The notes beneath the pieces are model-generated. The model made no database searches. It was given only the letters and a program-made list of their open reading frames with translations, and was not told the DNA's origin. The translations under genes and the position numbers were made by a program. Of a stretch of DNA of 64,000 nucleotides, positions 28,442-36,641 are shown one piece after another (position 1 is the first letter of the stretch; each line of letters begins with the position of its first letter). Where the stretch lies: positions 62,001 through 126,000 of the forward strand of contig NZ_QRZF01000013.1 in the NCBI RefSeq assembly GCF_003464595.1, in the 5' to 3' direction. The DNA is from Bacteroides intestinalis (GTDB taxonomy: Bacteria; Bacteroidota; Bacteroidia; Bacteroidales; Bacteroidaceae).

Positions 28442-29352
28442 AACTGTACATTTTGCAGTCTATATTCATTGGGCGTACAGCCGACACGTTTTTTGAACAG
28501 GCGGCTGAGGTGTTGCGGATATTGAAATCCCAAGGTGTAAGCAATCTCGCTGATTGTCTCGTCCGTTTCAACGATATGTTCTTTAGCCAGTTCGATCACT
28601 TTCATCTGAATATGTTCCTGAGGTGTCATACCAGTTTCTTTCTTAATCATGTCACCGAAATAATTGGGTGAGAGATAGATTTTATCCGCAAAGTATTTCA
28701 CGGATGGCAAGCCATCCTGCACAGGAAGATTGCTTCTGAAATATTCATCCAGAAGTTGCTCAAACTTGGTAAGAGAGTCTTTATTGGCGCCGCTCCGGGT
28801 GATGAACTGGCGTTCATAGAACCGCATACAGTAATTGAGCAGAAGCTCGATATTCATGGCAATCAATGCTTTACTATGTTTATCAATAGGATGCTCCAGC
28901 TCGATACTGATCTTTTTCAGGCAATCCATCACGGTCTCTTTTTCCTGATCGGACAGGTGCAAAGCCTCGCTTACTGAATAAGAGAAGAAAGTATAATCCT
29001 TTATTGTCTTTCCGAGGGAGGTTCCGCGAATCAGGTCGGGATGAAAGAGGATGCCGTACACTTCTTGCTGCACTACATCATTCAGCATCTCTACTCCGGC
29101 AGTCTGGCCGGGAGCAAAGCAAACGATGGTTCCTTCCTGATAGTCATAATGCTGACGACCATACTTGATATCACAGTTCTTAGCTCCTTTCAGAAAGAGT
29201 GCATAAAGGCCATAAGTCATTTGGATATGATTGACCGATTTGGTTGCTTTGGTAAGATCCACCACACTCACCAGAGGATGCAGGGTTTCCAATCCGTAGA
29301 GACTGTTATAGTGATCTACATTATCTAATTTTATAACTCTATCCATATTCAT
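28438..29352 (-). CDS. AraC-family regulator, first of a tandem pair
   Basis: 304 residues: N-terminal cupin-like sensor (about 1-170) and C-terminal double HTH (ADKIYLSPNYFGDMIKKETGMTP; ISEIAYTLGFQYPQHLSRLFKKRVGCTPNEYR). It is very close to the regulator at 57722 on the integrative element. A TCYGTAAT direct repeat lies upstream at 29406-29434 in the orientation opposite to that found at target promoters, which suggests autoregulation. The same repeat precedes the MFS operon (34.75 kb) and the DUF3737 operon (37.93 kb). The ligand is unknown; targets suggest an electrophile or redox-active compound. Confidence 0.9.
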   Translation of the reverse strand: MNMDRVIKLDNVDHYNSLYGLETLHPLVSVVDLTKATKSVNHIQMTYGLYALFLKGAKNCDIKYGRQHYDYQEGTIVCFAPGQTAGVEMLNDVVQQEVYGILFHPDLIRGTSLGKTIKDYTFFSYSVSEALHLSDQEKETVMDCLKKISIELEHPIDKHSKALIAMNIELLLNYCMRFYERQFITRSGANKDSLTKFEQLLDEYFRSNLPVQDGLPSVKYFADKIYLSPNYFGDMIKKETGMTPQEHIQMKVIELAKEHIVETDETISEIAYTLGFQYPQHLSRLFKKRVGCTPNEYRLQNVQF

Positions 29353-29368
29353 AAGTATTTGAACTGCA

Positions 29369-29434
29369 ACAAAGATAGAAATTATTTCAATTGAGAAATC
29401 AGGTATCTGTAATTGGGGTTATCATATCCGTAAT
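29369..29434 (-). promoter_or_regulatory. AraC promoter with 21-bp direct repeat (site A)
   Basis: TCTGTAAT at 29406-29413 and TCCGTAAT at 29427-29434 (plus strand) are 21 bp apart with GGGTTAT between. The minus-strand -7 element TATCTTTG is at 29369-29376, 30 bp away. The repeat points away from the regulator gene, unlike at target promoters. Confidence 0.7.
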
Positions 29435-29460
29435 AAGGGTACAAATTTCAGGATACAGCT

Positions 29461-30195
29461 TCAAAACAAAGACAACATTCGCATATCATCCAAAGCTTTC
29501 GGCTGATATTTTATCTCACTAAATACTCCCGTAAAGCCGTCACCACGAGAACCGTGTGCCGCGAAACCTACTTTAATCTTCCCCTTCGTCTCAAGATTGA
29601 AATTCCTGACCATCAACCAGTTTTTATTGTCAGAGGAGTAGAAGAATGAATATTCCGATCCCCTCTTCACTACTGCCATATATGCGTAATCGCCTGCCGG
29701 CATGGAGTTGCAGTCATCAGAGAAAGTACGGGTGACAACGGAAACAATTGTCGGCTGAAGATGAACCGAGTTCTCATAACAGAACTTCGCCCAGACATCA
29801 TCATCCTGATAAATAACAAGGGCAGCTACATCATAAACCGACTTCAATTTGCCTGTAACCCGTGCACTCATTGTAAAATCGGCTTCCGGCTCAAACAGGA
29901 TAAGTGGAGCGTTCGCAACCTTCGACTTCCCGGAAGGGCTGTTGAAAAGATTCGTCTTTCCTGCCGCAGTTATGCTGATCCGGTCTTTTTCTATTTCATA
30001 ATCAACAGGGCGGTTGTAGATAATCAGATTGTGCGGAATAGTGGAAATACGCTTATTAATATCTGTCACCTGAAAGGATTTAGGCGTGTTATGCCAGAAA
30101 AGAAGAAAAGGAATAGAACTCAACTTGAACTGATTCTGCGCCGATGCAGGGATAGCTAACAGGAAAAATAAAACAAGATAGCTAAGTTTTTTCAT
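29461..30195 (-). CDS. DUF1349-type concanavalin-fold exported protein
   Basis: 244 residues with a signal peptide (MKKLSYLVLFFLLAIPASAQ). The body resembles DUF1349 (regulation of enolase 1-like, concanavalin fold): LILFEPEADFTMSARVTGKLKSVYDVAALVIYQDDDVWAKFCYE and SEYSFFYSSDNKNWLMVRNF. Such domains are also found at the C-terminus of GH43 enzymes, but here it is free-standing. Expected in the periplasm or outside; a carbohydrate-binding role is plausible and unproven. Confidence 0.8.
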   Translation of the reverse strand: MKKLSYLVLFFLLAIPASAQNQFKLSSIPFLLFWHNTPKSFQVTDINKRISTIPHNLIIYNRPVDYEIEKDRISITAAGKTNLFNSPSGKSKVANAPLILFEPEADFTMSARVTGKLKSVYDVAALVIYQDDDVWAKFCYENSVHLQPTIVSVVTRTFSDDCNSMPAGDYAYMAVVKRGSEYSFFYSSDNKNWLMVRNFNLETKGKIKVGFAAHGSRGDGFTGVFSEIKYQPKALDDMRMLSLF

Positions 30196-30392
30196 AAATG
30201 TATTGTATTAGTTTCGGACAAAAATAGACACATCCATCGGCTTTCTTCGTAAGAGTATACTAATTAAACGGAAAAGAAACTAAAACATCATTTACGATGC
30301 CTATTGGCGAACAGCAGGAACAGGTTATTCTTTATTCTCATAAACATTGCTGAACTTGTGCCTGTTTGGATGAAGATTTATTTTAGTACTGT

Positions 30393-31433
30393 ATGGAAGA
30401 TAAAGAAAAGAAAGATGTTGTGTCGGCAGGCGATAACCTGACCGGCTACATGGAGACGGTAATTGCCGACTTGGAAAAAGAAGGGAAATTTCCGGCAGCA
30501 CATGTTTACCGGAGTGTACTGCGCTCTTTTACCCGTTTTTGGAATGCCTCTGCACCGATGCGAGATGATCCGACATCAATGTCGAACGCCCTTGCACCAA
30601 TACGGGATGTCTTTACGCCGGAGCGACTAAAGGAGTATGAGACATGGCTAACGGAATGTGAATGCAGTCCGAACACTATTTCCACTTACATGCGCACGCT
30701 TCAGGCAGTTTATAACCGCTGGATGCCACCCGGCATGGTAGACTACAATCCGATATTGTTCAAGGAATTGTATACCAAAGTAGAGTCGCGCACCAAGCGG
30801 GCACTGACGGCGGAACAGATGCGGCAGTTGGAGACTACGGATTTCAGCGCATTGTCGTTGCCCCAACAGCGTGTGCTGGCCTACTTCCTACTGATGTTCA
30901 TGCTTCGCGGTATGCCTTTCATCGACCTGGCACATTTGCGGAAACAGGACTTGCAAGGCAGGCGTATCGTCTACCGGCGTCACAAGACAGGTAAATTGAT
31001 GATGGTGGACGTGCCGCCGGACGCATTCCGGTTGCTACAGAAGTACAGAAACAGGGCTGAATCGGAGTATTTGTTCCCGATACTGAATGAGACATCTCCG
31101 GGTAAAGAACGGTATCATCTTTATCAGGATACACTGCGCCGCTTCAACCGGGAACTGGCACGGTTGATGAAGAAACTCCTGCCCGGCGTTTCCGTGAGTT
31201 CGTATACCGCCCGCCATACGTGGGCGACACTGGCTTATCATAGCGGAACACCTCTTGGACTTATCAGCCAGTCGTTGGGACATTCGTCCATACGGGTGAC
31301 GATGAGTTATCTGAAGCCCTTTGATGCGGAGGTGATAGACAAAGTAAACAGACAAGTGATTGCCTTAGTGAAAGGAAGTAAAAAGAAGAAAGTAGATAGC
31401 ATCAATATGCTGTACGGCACTTTATTAAGGTGA
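30393..31433 (+). CDS. Tyrosine recombinase, candidate invertase of the adjacent promoter switch
   Basis: 346 residues: SAM-like N-terminal core-binding domain (about 15-115) and C-terminal catalytic domain. Catalytic residues are all visible: Arg172 (FMLRGMPFIDLAHL), Lys198 (RRHKTG), Arg274 and His275 (YTARHTWATL), His297 (LGHSSIR) and nucleophile Tyr306 (MSYLKPF). Three bases after its stop codon begins a 20-bp inverted repeat that bounds a 300-bp segment. Bacteroides tyrosine recombinases next to invertible promoters invert them, so this is the probable invertase; excision or integration of a larger element is the alternative. Confidence 0.9.
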   Translation: MEDKEKKDVVSAGDNLTGYMETVIADLEKEGKFPAAHVYRSVLRSFTRFWNASAPMRDDPTSMSNALAPIRDVFTPERLKEYETWLTECECSPNTISTYMRTLQAVYNRWMPPGMVDYNPILFKELYTKVESRTKRALTAEQMRQLETTDFSALSLPQQRVLAYFLLMFMLRGMPFIDLAHLRKQDLQGRRIVYRRHKTGKLMMVDVPPDAFRLLQKYRNRAESEYLFPILNETSPGKERYHLYQDTLRRFNRELARLMKKLLPGVSVSSYTARHTWATLAYHSGTPLGLISQSLGHSSIRVTMSYLKPFDAEVIDKVNRQVIALVKGSKKKKVDSINMLYGTLLR

Positions 31434-31435
31434 TA

Positions 31436-31735
31436 TTACTTGCATAGTAACGGCAAAAGTCACATACAAAGATGCATACTTTTTGACAAAAAAGCAAACA
31501 AATGCTAATAAAAAAGCTATTTAATCTTATATTTTACTATCTGGACTCCTCTTTACTATCCTAATAGATATACGAAATATAATTCCGCCTTCAATCCCTG
31601 AAAACGGATGCACTATTTGTGCGCCTTATTACCAAGACAACTTCTGTTTATATGCTCATTCCTGGGTTGGGTGCCGTCCAAAAACGCTTTTTCAACCTGC
31701 ACCGCTATAGTTGTCTGCCGTTACTATGCAAGTAA
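31436..31735. repeat. 300-bp invertible segment bounded by perfect 20-bp inverted repeats
   Basis: Left repeat TTACTTGCATAGTAACGGCA at 31436-31455 and its exact reverse complement at 31716-31735. The 260 bases between carry a promoter (31467-31498) that presently points left, towards the recombinase. Inversion would point it right, towards the genes at 31766, 32219 and 32884. The layout (recombinase, inverted repeats, internal promoter) is that of the phase-variable promoters known in Bacteroides, with a repeat sequence different from the B. fragilis Mpi-type sites I know. Confidence 0.85.
31467..31498 (-). promoter_or_regulatory. Promoter inside the invertible segment (now pointing left)
   Basis: On the minus strand TTTG (31495-31498) and CATCTTTG (31467-31474) are separated by 20 bp. 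This matches the Bacteroides -33/-7 spacing, with one mismatch to TAnnTTTG. In this orientation it cannot serve the downstream genes. Confidence 0.6.
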
Positions 31736-31765
31736 CCCCACACAATCACATTAATTATACAGCTT

Positions 31766-31993
31766 ATGAAGAATCCAGAACTACACATCAAGAAAGGAGA
31801 CCATGTATGGGTACAGATATACAATGGACGGGATTATTCCTTTCATCCGCGCCTTGCGGAAGTGATTGCTACCTTGCATCTGCGCATCTCCTGTGAAGTA
31901 GTTCCTTATGTGGCACTGCGTTATCTGGACAACCGTAGCTGTGCATGCGTCCTTTATGAACAAATCAGTGGAATATGCGAAAAATCCCCCTAA
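31766..31993 (+). CDS. Small hypothetical protein downstream of the switch
   Basis: 75 residues (MKNPELHIKKGDHVWVQIYNGRDYSFHPRLAEVIATLH...). No family recognised. The start lies 30 bases after the right inverted repeat, so it would be the first gene transcribed after inversion. The KKGDHVWVQIYNG segment looks like a small beta-barrel strand pair. There is no signal peptide. Coding status rests on position and a reasonable composition only; an overlapping frame from 31711 is less likely. Confidence 0.45.
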   Translation: MKNPELHIKKGDHVWVQIYNGRDYSFHPRLAEVIATLHLRISCEVVPYVALRYLDNRSCACVLYEQISGICEKSP

Positions 31994-32081
31994 TCATCAA
32001 CTGAAATACTTTCAACAAGCAATAATTAAATAAATCCTGACAGTCAAGATGAACCGTAGAAGAGCCTAAAGACCGTTGTTG

Positions 32082-32164
32082 ATACTTAGTACAAGTATGC
32101 TCGACACTTAGCACAAGTATCAGGTATACTTAGCACAAGTATCGATGACACTTCTTATAAGTCT
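32082..32164 (+). repeat. Four 17-bp palindromes at 22-bp period upstream of second HU-like gene
   Basis: ATACTTAGTACAAGTAT (32082), ACACTTAGCACAAGTAT (32104), ATACTTAGCACAAGTAT (32126) and a degenerate ACACTTCTTATAAGTCT (32148) are exactly 22 bp apart. Each is an inverted repeat (ACTT-N5-AAGT). Copy number, period and position before a HU-like gene match the array at 15906-15987, but the sequence is unrelated. The remaining bases 31994-32081 hold nothing recognised. Confidence 0.8.
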
Positions 32165-32218
32165 CCCACCTCCTTCAGAATGGTCTACAGGGCATGTTTT
32201 ACTTAAAAACCATAACGT

Positions 32219-32689
32219 ATGGCATTTTTCAAACCTATTTACAAAAAGATGTCCAAGAAGTGGCATCCCCAAGCCGTGAGCGTGGGTAAACCTATCGAAA
32301 TGGACGAGCTTTGCAAGCAAATCGCCCTCATCTCCACCGTGAGCAGCGCCGACAGCAAGGCCACGCTCGAAGCCCTCGGCCTGGTGCTGGGAAGCAGTAT
32401 GAACACCGGTCGCACCGTCCATGTAGAAGGTCTGGGCACCTTCTACTACACCTGCGTCTCCAACGGCAAGGGCGTGGACAGCGCCGAGAAGGTGAACGCC
32501 AACCAAATCTCCGGTACCCGCGTCCGCTTCATCCCCGAGTCGCGCCGCCAAGGTAGCGCCGTCACCCGCGCCCTCATCGGCGAGAATGTGACGTGGACCA
32601 ACGTCAGCTCCATCAGTGGTCTTGACGGCACCGGTTCCGGTAAACCGAGCGGTGGAGACGGTGGCTTAGAAGAAGACCCGTTGGGATAA
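32219..32689 (+). CDS. HU-like DNA-binding protein
   Basis: 156 residues. HU-like fold of the Bacteroides type: MAFFKPIYKKMSKKWHPQAV start, MDELCKQIALISTVSSADSKATLEALGLVLGSSMNTGRTVHVEGLGTFYYT and a C-terminal Gly/Ser-rich tail (SGLDGTGSGKPSGGDGG). It lacks the winged-helix extension of the first HU-like protein. Base composition is clearly richer in GC than the flanking chromosome. It lies downstream of the phase switch and its own palindrome array, and is followed by a large hairpin. Confidence 0.85.
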   Translation: MAFFKPIYKKMSKKWHPQAVSVGKPIEMDELCKQIALISTVSSADSKATLEALGLVLGSSMNTGRTVHVEGLGTFYYTCVSNGKGVDSAEKVNANQISGTRVRFIPESRRQGSAVTRALIGENVTWTNVSSISGLDGTGSGKPSGGDGGLEEDPLG

Positions 32690-32709
32690 GAAGACAACGC
32701 ACCGCACCT

Positions 32710-32771
32710 CTATTCAAGCAAAAACGCCCCGCTGCACAATGATGATGCAGCGGGGCGCTTTGCTTGAATAG
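32710..32771. terminator. Large hairpin, left twin
   Basis: CTATTCAAGCAAA and CGCCCCGCTGCA pair with TGCAGCGGGGCG and TTTGCTTGAATAG around a nine-base loop, giving about 25 paired bases with one or two mismatches. It lacks a long T run. The core CGCCCCGCTGCA...TGCAGCGGGGCGCTTTGC recurs at 34695-34735. Confidence 0.75.
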
Positions 32772-32883
32772 AGAATAATAAGTATCAGCCGTGACAGGAA
32801 GATAGCGAAATAAATGTTATCTTTGTTGCCCTATGATAAGTATTAGGTTTTAAGTATTAAGCATTAAGTAACACCGTTGAATT

Positions 32884-34659
32884 ATGGAACAGAATAGCAT
32901 CAAAGGCATCCCCTACGGACTGAGCGACTACGAGAGCCTCACCCGTGACAATTGTTACTACGTGGACAAGACCCACTTCATCCCCCTGATAGAGCAAGAA
33001 GCTCGCTACCTCTTCCTCATCCGCCCCCGCCGCTTCGGCAAGACGTTGCTCATCAACATGCTGGCCGCCTATTATGACATCAACAACGCCGACCACTTCA
33101 AGGAGCTCTTCGGAGAGCGGTGGATATACGAGCACCCAACGGCGCTGAGGGCGAAGTTCATGATACTCCGGTTCAACTTCTCCGCCGTCAACTCCACACC
33201 CGGAAGGCTGGAGGAATCGTTCGAGGAGCATTGCACAGGGCGTCTCGTAGAGTTTGCCGACAAGTACGAACACCTGTTCCAGCCCGGCTTCCGCCAAGAA
33301 TTGATGAGCCGAACCACCGCTTCAACACGGCTGGATTACATCAATAGTACCGCCAGCCGCCTCCGCCTGCGCATCTACCTCATCATCGACGAGTACGACA
33401 ACTTCACCAATACCATCCTTTCCACCTTCGGCAAAGACGAGTATCGCAAGGCCACCCACGGCGAAGGCTTCTTCCGATACTTCTTCAACGTGCTCAAGTT
33501 CCTCACCTCCGGCAACGGCATGGCACTGGAACGTATGTTTATCACCGGTGTAAGCCCCATCACACTGGACGACGTGACGAGCGGTTTCAATATCGGAACC
33601 AACATCACTACCTCACCGTTGTTCAACGCCCTTGTGGGCTTCACCGAAACGGAACTGCGCACCATGTTGGAGTATTACCGCGACCGGGGCGCACTGACGA
33701 TGGGCGTGGAAGAAATGATCGCCGACATGAAGCCCTGGTACGACAACTACCACTTCTCCGAGGAATGCCTGAACGAAAGCATGTACAACTCCGATATGAC
33801 GCTCTACTACATGAACAGTTGTCTGAAACTTGGCAAAAAGCCCAGAGAAATGGTGGACACCAACATCCGCACAGACTACAACAAGTTGCGCCACCTCATC
33901 CGGATAGACCACGAACTGGACGCCAACTTCTCCGTCATCCGCGAAATTGTGGAAAACGGACGGACATCAGGCACCATCAGCAGCGCCTTCTCCGTGGAGA
34001 AGATGGTGGACGAGAATAACTTCAAGTCATTGCTCTACTACTTCGGCCTACTCAGTATCCGGGGCGTGGAGGAAGGAGAAACTGTGCTTGCCATCCCTAA
34101 CAACACCGTGCGCGAGCAGTTCTACAACTACCTGACGGAGGCTTACGCAGATGAAGACATCTTCAGCCTGAACATCTCCACCCTGGGTAAGCTGGCAAAA
34201 GAAATGGCATACCGTGCCGACTGGCAACCCCTCTTCACCTACATCGCCACCGAACTGGAGAAGCAGAGCCGCATCCGCGAATTCATCGACGGTGAAGCGC
34301 ACGTGAAGGGGTTTCTTCTTGCCTATCTCAATATGACGAACTTCTACCAGCTGATGCCCGAATATGAACTGGGAAAGGGCTACGCCGACTTCTACTTCCG
34401 CCCCAATCCGCAGATATCGGATATCCGCTACGCCTATCTGATGGAGGTGAAGTACCTGAAGCGCGACGAGCCCGAAAGCCGCATCGCCACGCTGAAGGAA
34501 GAAGCCCGGACGCAATTGCTGAAGTACGCTTCGGACGAGATTGTCGCACAGACTATCGGCGGAGCGCAACTTAAACTGATTACCATCGTTTTCCGTGGTT
34601 GGGAGATTGTAGGCATGGAGGAGACGGATAAATTATTCAACGAGAAACGCGACTCTTGA
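32884..34659 (+). CDS. AAA-ATPase-like / PD-(D/E)XK nuclease-like protein
   Basis: 591 residues. N-terminal AAA-ATPase-like domain with start GIPYGLSDYESLTRDNCYYVDKT and P-loop variant RPRRFGKTL (47-55). Walker B-like IYLIIDEYDNF is near 160-170. The C-terminal PD-(D/E)XK-like domain (about 500-585) shows GYADFYFRP and LMEVKYLKRDE. This family is abundant and multi-copy in Bacteroides; function is unknown, with roles in mobile-element or defence biology proposed by others from the nuclease fold. The gene is GC-rich and bracketed by twin hairpins, so it looks acquired as a cassette. Confidence 0.9.
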   Translation: MEQNSIKGIPYGLSDYESLTRDNCYYVDKTHFIPLIEQEARYLFLIRPRRFGKTLLINMLAAYYDINNADHFKELFGERWIYEHPTALRAKFMILRFNFSAVNSTPGRLEESFEEHCTGRLVEFADKYEHLFQPGFRQELMSRTTASTRLDYINSTASRLRLRIYLIIDEYDNFTNTILSTFGKDEYRKATHGEGFFRYFFNVLKFLTSGNGMALERMFITGVSPITLDDVTSGFNIGTNITTSPLFNALVGFTETELRTMLEYYRDRGALTMGVEEMIADMKPWYDNYHFSEECLNESMYNSDMTLYYMNSCLKLGKKPREMVDTNIRTDYNKLRHLIRIDHELDANFSVIREIVENGRTSGTISSAFSVEKMVDENNFKSLLYYFGLLSIRGVEEGETVLAIPNNTVREQFYNYLTEAYADEDIFSLNISTLGKLAKEMAYRADWQPLFTYIATELEKQSRIREFIDGEAHVKGFLLAYLNMTNFYQLMPEYELGKGYADFYFRPNPQISDIRYAYLMEVKYLKRDEPESRIATLKEEARTQLLKYASDEIVAQTIGGAQLKLITIVFRGWEIVGMEETDKLFNEKRDS

Positions 34660-34694
34660 CGATACTATTCTGTTGCGCCATATTTCAACTTTAA

Positions 34695-34735
34695 AAAGCG
34701 CCCCGCTGCATCATCATCGTGCAGCGGGGCGCTTT
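34695..34735. terminator. Large hairpin, right twin
   Basis: AAAGCGCCCCGCTGCA pairs perfectly with TGCAGCGGGGCGCTTT around a nine-base loop. The stem core matches that of the hairpin at 32710-32771. Confidence 0.75.
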
Positions 34736-34748
34736 GCATTTACGAGAA

Positions 34749-34815
34749 ACTGTATTTGGGGTTATCATATCCGTAATTTATCTACAAAGGAAATGCTACG
34801 TTTCCCCGACCTTTG
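34749..34815 (+). promoter_or_regulatory. MFS-operon promoter with 21-bp direct repeat (site B)
   Basis: ACTGTATT (34749-34756) and TCCGTAAT (34770-34777) are 21 bp apart; the 13 bases between are identical to site A. The likely -7 element GACCTTTG (34808-34815) begins 31 bp after the repeat ends. Confidence 0.7.
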
Positions 34816-34834
34816 CAGTACAAAAAAGAAATAT

Positions 34835-36031
34835 ATGAAGAATAAATTCAAACTCAATTCAAGTACCCTACTTGTATTCATCCTCACAACCGGTGTATTC
34901 GGAATAATCAATACCGAAATGGGTGTGATTGGAATTTTGCCCCTGATAGCCGAGAACTTTCAAGTAACTGTTCCGGAAGCGGGTTGGACGGTTAGTATAT
35001 TTGCACTGGTAGTAGCAATATCCGCTCCCATCACCCCTTTACTGTTTTCGGGTATCAACCGGAAAAAGGTGATGATACTGGCACTGGGATTATTTACATT
35101 AAGTAATATCATCTCCATGATGACCACTAATTTTACGGCATTGCTGATATCCCGTGCACTTCCGGCATTCCTTCATCCGGTATATGTATCTATGGCTTTC
35201 ACGGTAGCGGCAGCATCTGTCAGTAAAGAGAAGGCACCAAAGGCGGTAGCAAAAGTATTCATCGGCGTATCAGCAGGTATGGTGCTGGGAGTACCGGTGA
35301 CAAGCTACATTGCAAGCGAAGTTTCATATTCAATGGGCATGTTATTCTTCACCGTTGTAAATGCATTGGTACTGGTTGCAACCATCCTGTTTGTACCTTC
35401 CATGCCGGTCAAAGAGAAACTGTCCTATGGTACACAACTCGGTGTATTAAAAAAGAAAGTAGTCTGGTACTCCATTCTCGCTATCACGCTGATTAACGGA
35501 GCCTTATTCGGGTTCTTCAGCTATATGTCTGATTACTTGAAGACAATCACCGGGGTTTCATACACCGTAATCAGTACAATGCTACTGATTTATGGACTGG
35601 CCAATATTATAGGAAATGTAATAGCCGGAAAGCAACTGGCGGTCAATCCGGTACGTAGCATGATAATGATTCCTTTGACATTACTGGCCTTTTATATAGG
35701 AGTATTCGCTTTTGGGGAATGGCTGATGGCAATGGCAGTTATCATTCTGATCCTGGGAATTCTGGCGGGATATGGACAGAACACCATGCAATATATGATA
35801 ACGCATGCCGCTCCCGAAGCACCGGATTTTGCCAACGGACTGTATTTGTTGTCTGCCAATCTCGGTACTACAGTAGGTGCAGCCGTCTGCGGATTGTTTA
35901 TCACCTTCTTCAATACGCGTTATTCCGTCATCGGCTCTTTGATATTCCTTGTTTTAAGCATTGTATTCGTCGTATTAAGAATACGTGCCACACAATCCGA
36001 AAGACAAATCAGAATGGAAATGGCTGCATAA
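34835..36031 (+). CDS. MFS transporter (drug/sugar exporter type)
   Basis: 398 residues from the ATG at 34835, which starts a normal 12-helix MFS protein (MKNKFKLNSSTLLVFILTTGVFGIINTEMGVIGILPLIAENF). An upstream in-frame ATG would run through the hairpin and operator and is rejected. The sequence resembles the arabinose-efflux-like (AraJ/YdhP) group, inner membrane, proton-driven. It leads an operon with the flavoprotein and the alcohol dehydrogenase (34- and 27-base gaps) under site B. Likely exports a small toxic or signalling compound; the substrate is unknown. Confidence 0.88.
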   Translation: MKNKFKLNSSTLLVFILTTGVFGIINTEMGVIGILPLIAENFQVTVPEAGWTVSIFALVVAISAPITPLLFSGINRKKVMILALGLFTLSNIISMMTTNFTALLISRALPAFLHPVYVSMAFTVAAASVSKEKAPKAVAKVFIGVSAGMVLGVPVTSYIASEVSYSMGMLFFTVVNALVLVATILFVPSMPVKEKLSYGTQLGVLKKKVVWYSILAITLINGALFGFFSYMSDYLKTITGVSYTVISTMLLIYGLANIIGNVIAGKQLAVNPVRSMIMIPLTLLAFYIGVFAFGEWLMAMAVIILILGILAGYGQNTMQYMITHAAPEAPDFANGLYLLSANLGTTVGAAVCGLFITFFNTRYSVIGSLIFLVLSIVFVVLRIRATQSERQIRMEMAA

Positions 36032-36065
36032 GAAATAAGAAGTGGTTTTAACTTTATAATATAAA

Positions 36066-36614
36066 ATGATTATGACTAAGAAAGTATTGATTTTATCATC
36101 CAGCCCTCGTCGTGGCGGAAACTCCGACACCCTTTGCAACGAATTTATGCGAGGAGCAATTGAAAGTGGTAACGAAGCAGAAAAGGTTTTCCTGCGTGAC
36201 AAGACAATCCATTATTGCACAGGATGCAGCACATGTAGCCTGCACGGAAAACCTTGCCCGCAGAAAGACGATGCGGCAGAAATTATAGAGAAGATGGTGG
36301 CAGCCGATGTAATAGTTATGGCTACACCCGTTTATTTCTACACGATGAGTGCACAGATGAAAACGTTGATAGACCGTTGCTGTGGGCTCTATACGGAGAT
36401 GAAGAATAAGGAATTTTATTTCATTGTCACCGCTGCCGAAGATGATCGGAAACTGATGGAACGTACCGTGGACACTTTCCAGGGATTTCTGGATTGCCTG
36501 GAAAGTCCAACCATCAAAGGAGTTGTGTATGGAACCGGAGTTTGGCATGTGGGCGAAATAAAAGATAAACCAGCCCTACGGGAAGCTTATGAAATGGGAA
36601 AAGAAATAGAATAA
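36066..36614 (+). CDS. NAD(P)H-dependent flavoprotein with Isf-like cysteine motif
   Basis: 182 residues, flavodoxin-like fold. FMN-phosphate loop SSSPRRGGNSDTL near 10-22. A compact C-x2-C-x2-C-x6-C cluster (CTGCSTCSLHGKPC) follows, as in iron-sulfur flavoproteins (Isf) and related FMN reductases. ATPVYFYTMSAQMKTLIDRC is the usual second flavin contact. It would reduce quinones, nitro compounds or oxygen species in the cytoplasm. Second gene of the site B operon. An [4Fe-4S] cluster is suggested by the motif but not certain. Confidence 0.85.
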   Translation: MIMTKKVLILSSSPRRGGNSDTLCNEFMRGAIESGNEAEKVFLRDKTIHYCTGCSTCSLHGKPCPQKDDAAEIIEKMVAADVIVMATPVYFYTMSAQMKTLIDRCCGLYTEMKNKEFYFIVTAAEDDRKLMERTVDTFQGFLDCLESPTIKGVVYGTGVWHVGEIKDKPALREAYEMGKEIE

Positions 36615-36641
36615 TTTATAGGATTTAAAAAAAGAAGAATA

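Noticed and set aside
31436..31735. Reading the inverted repeats as a transcription terminator of the recombinase gene
   Set aside because: The 20-bp arms are 260 bp apart with a promoter between, far too distant for a terminator hairpin.
32082..32164. Plasmid-type iterons
   Set aside because: The 22-bp repeats resemble iterons, but no replication initiator gene adjoins and the second HU-like gene has the same layout as the first, which favours operators.
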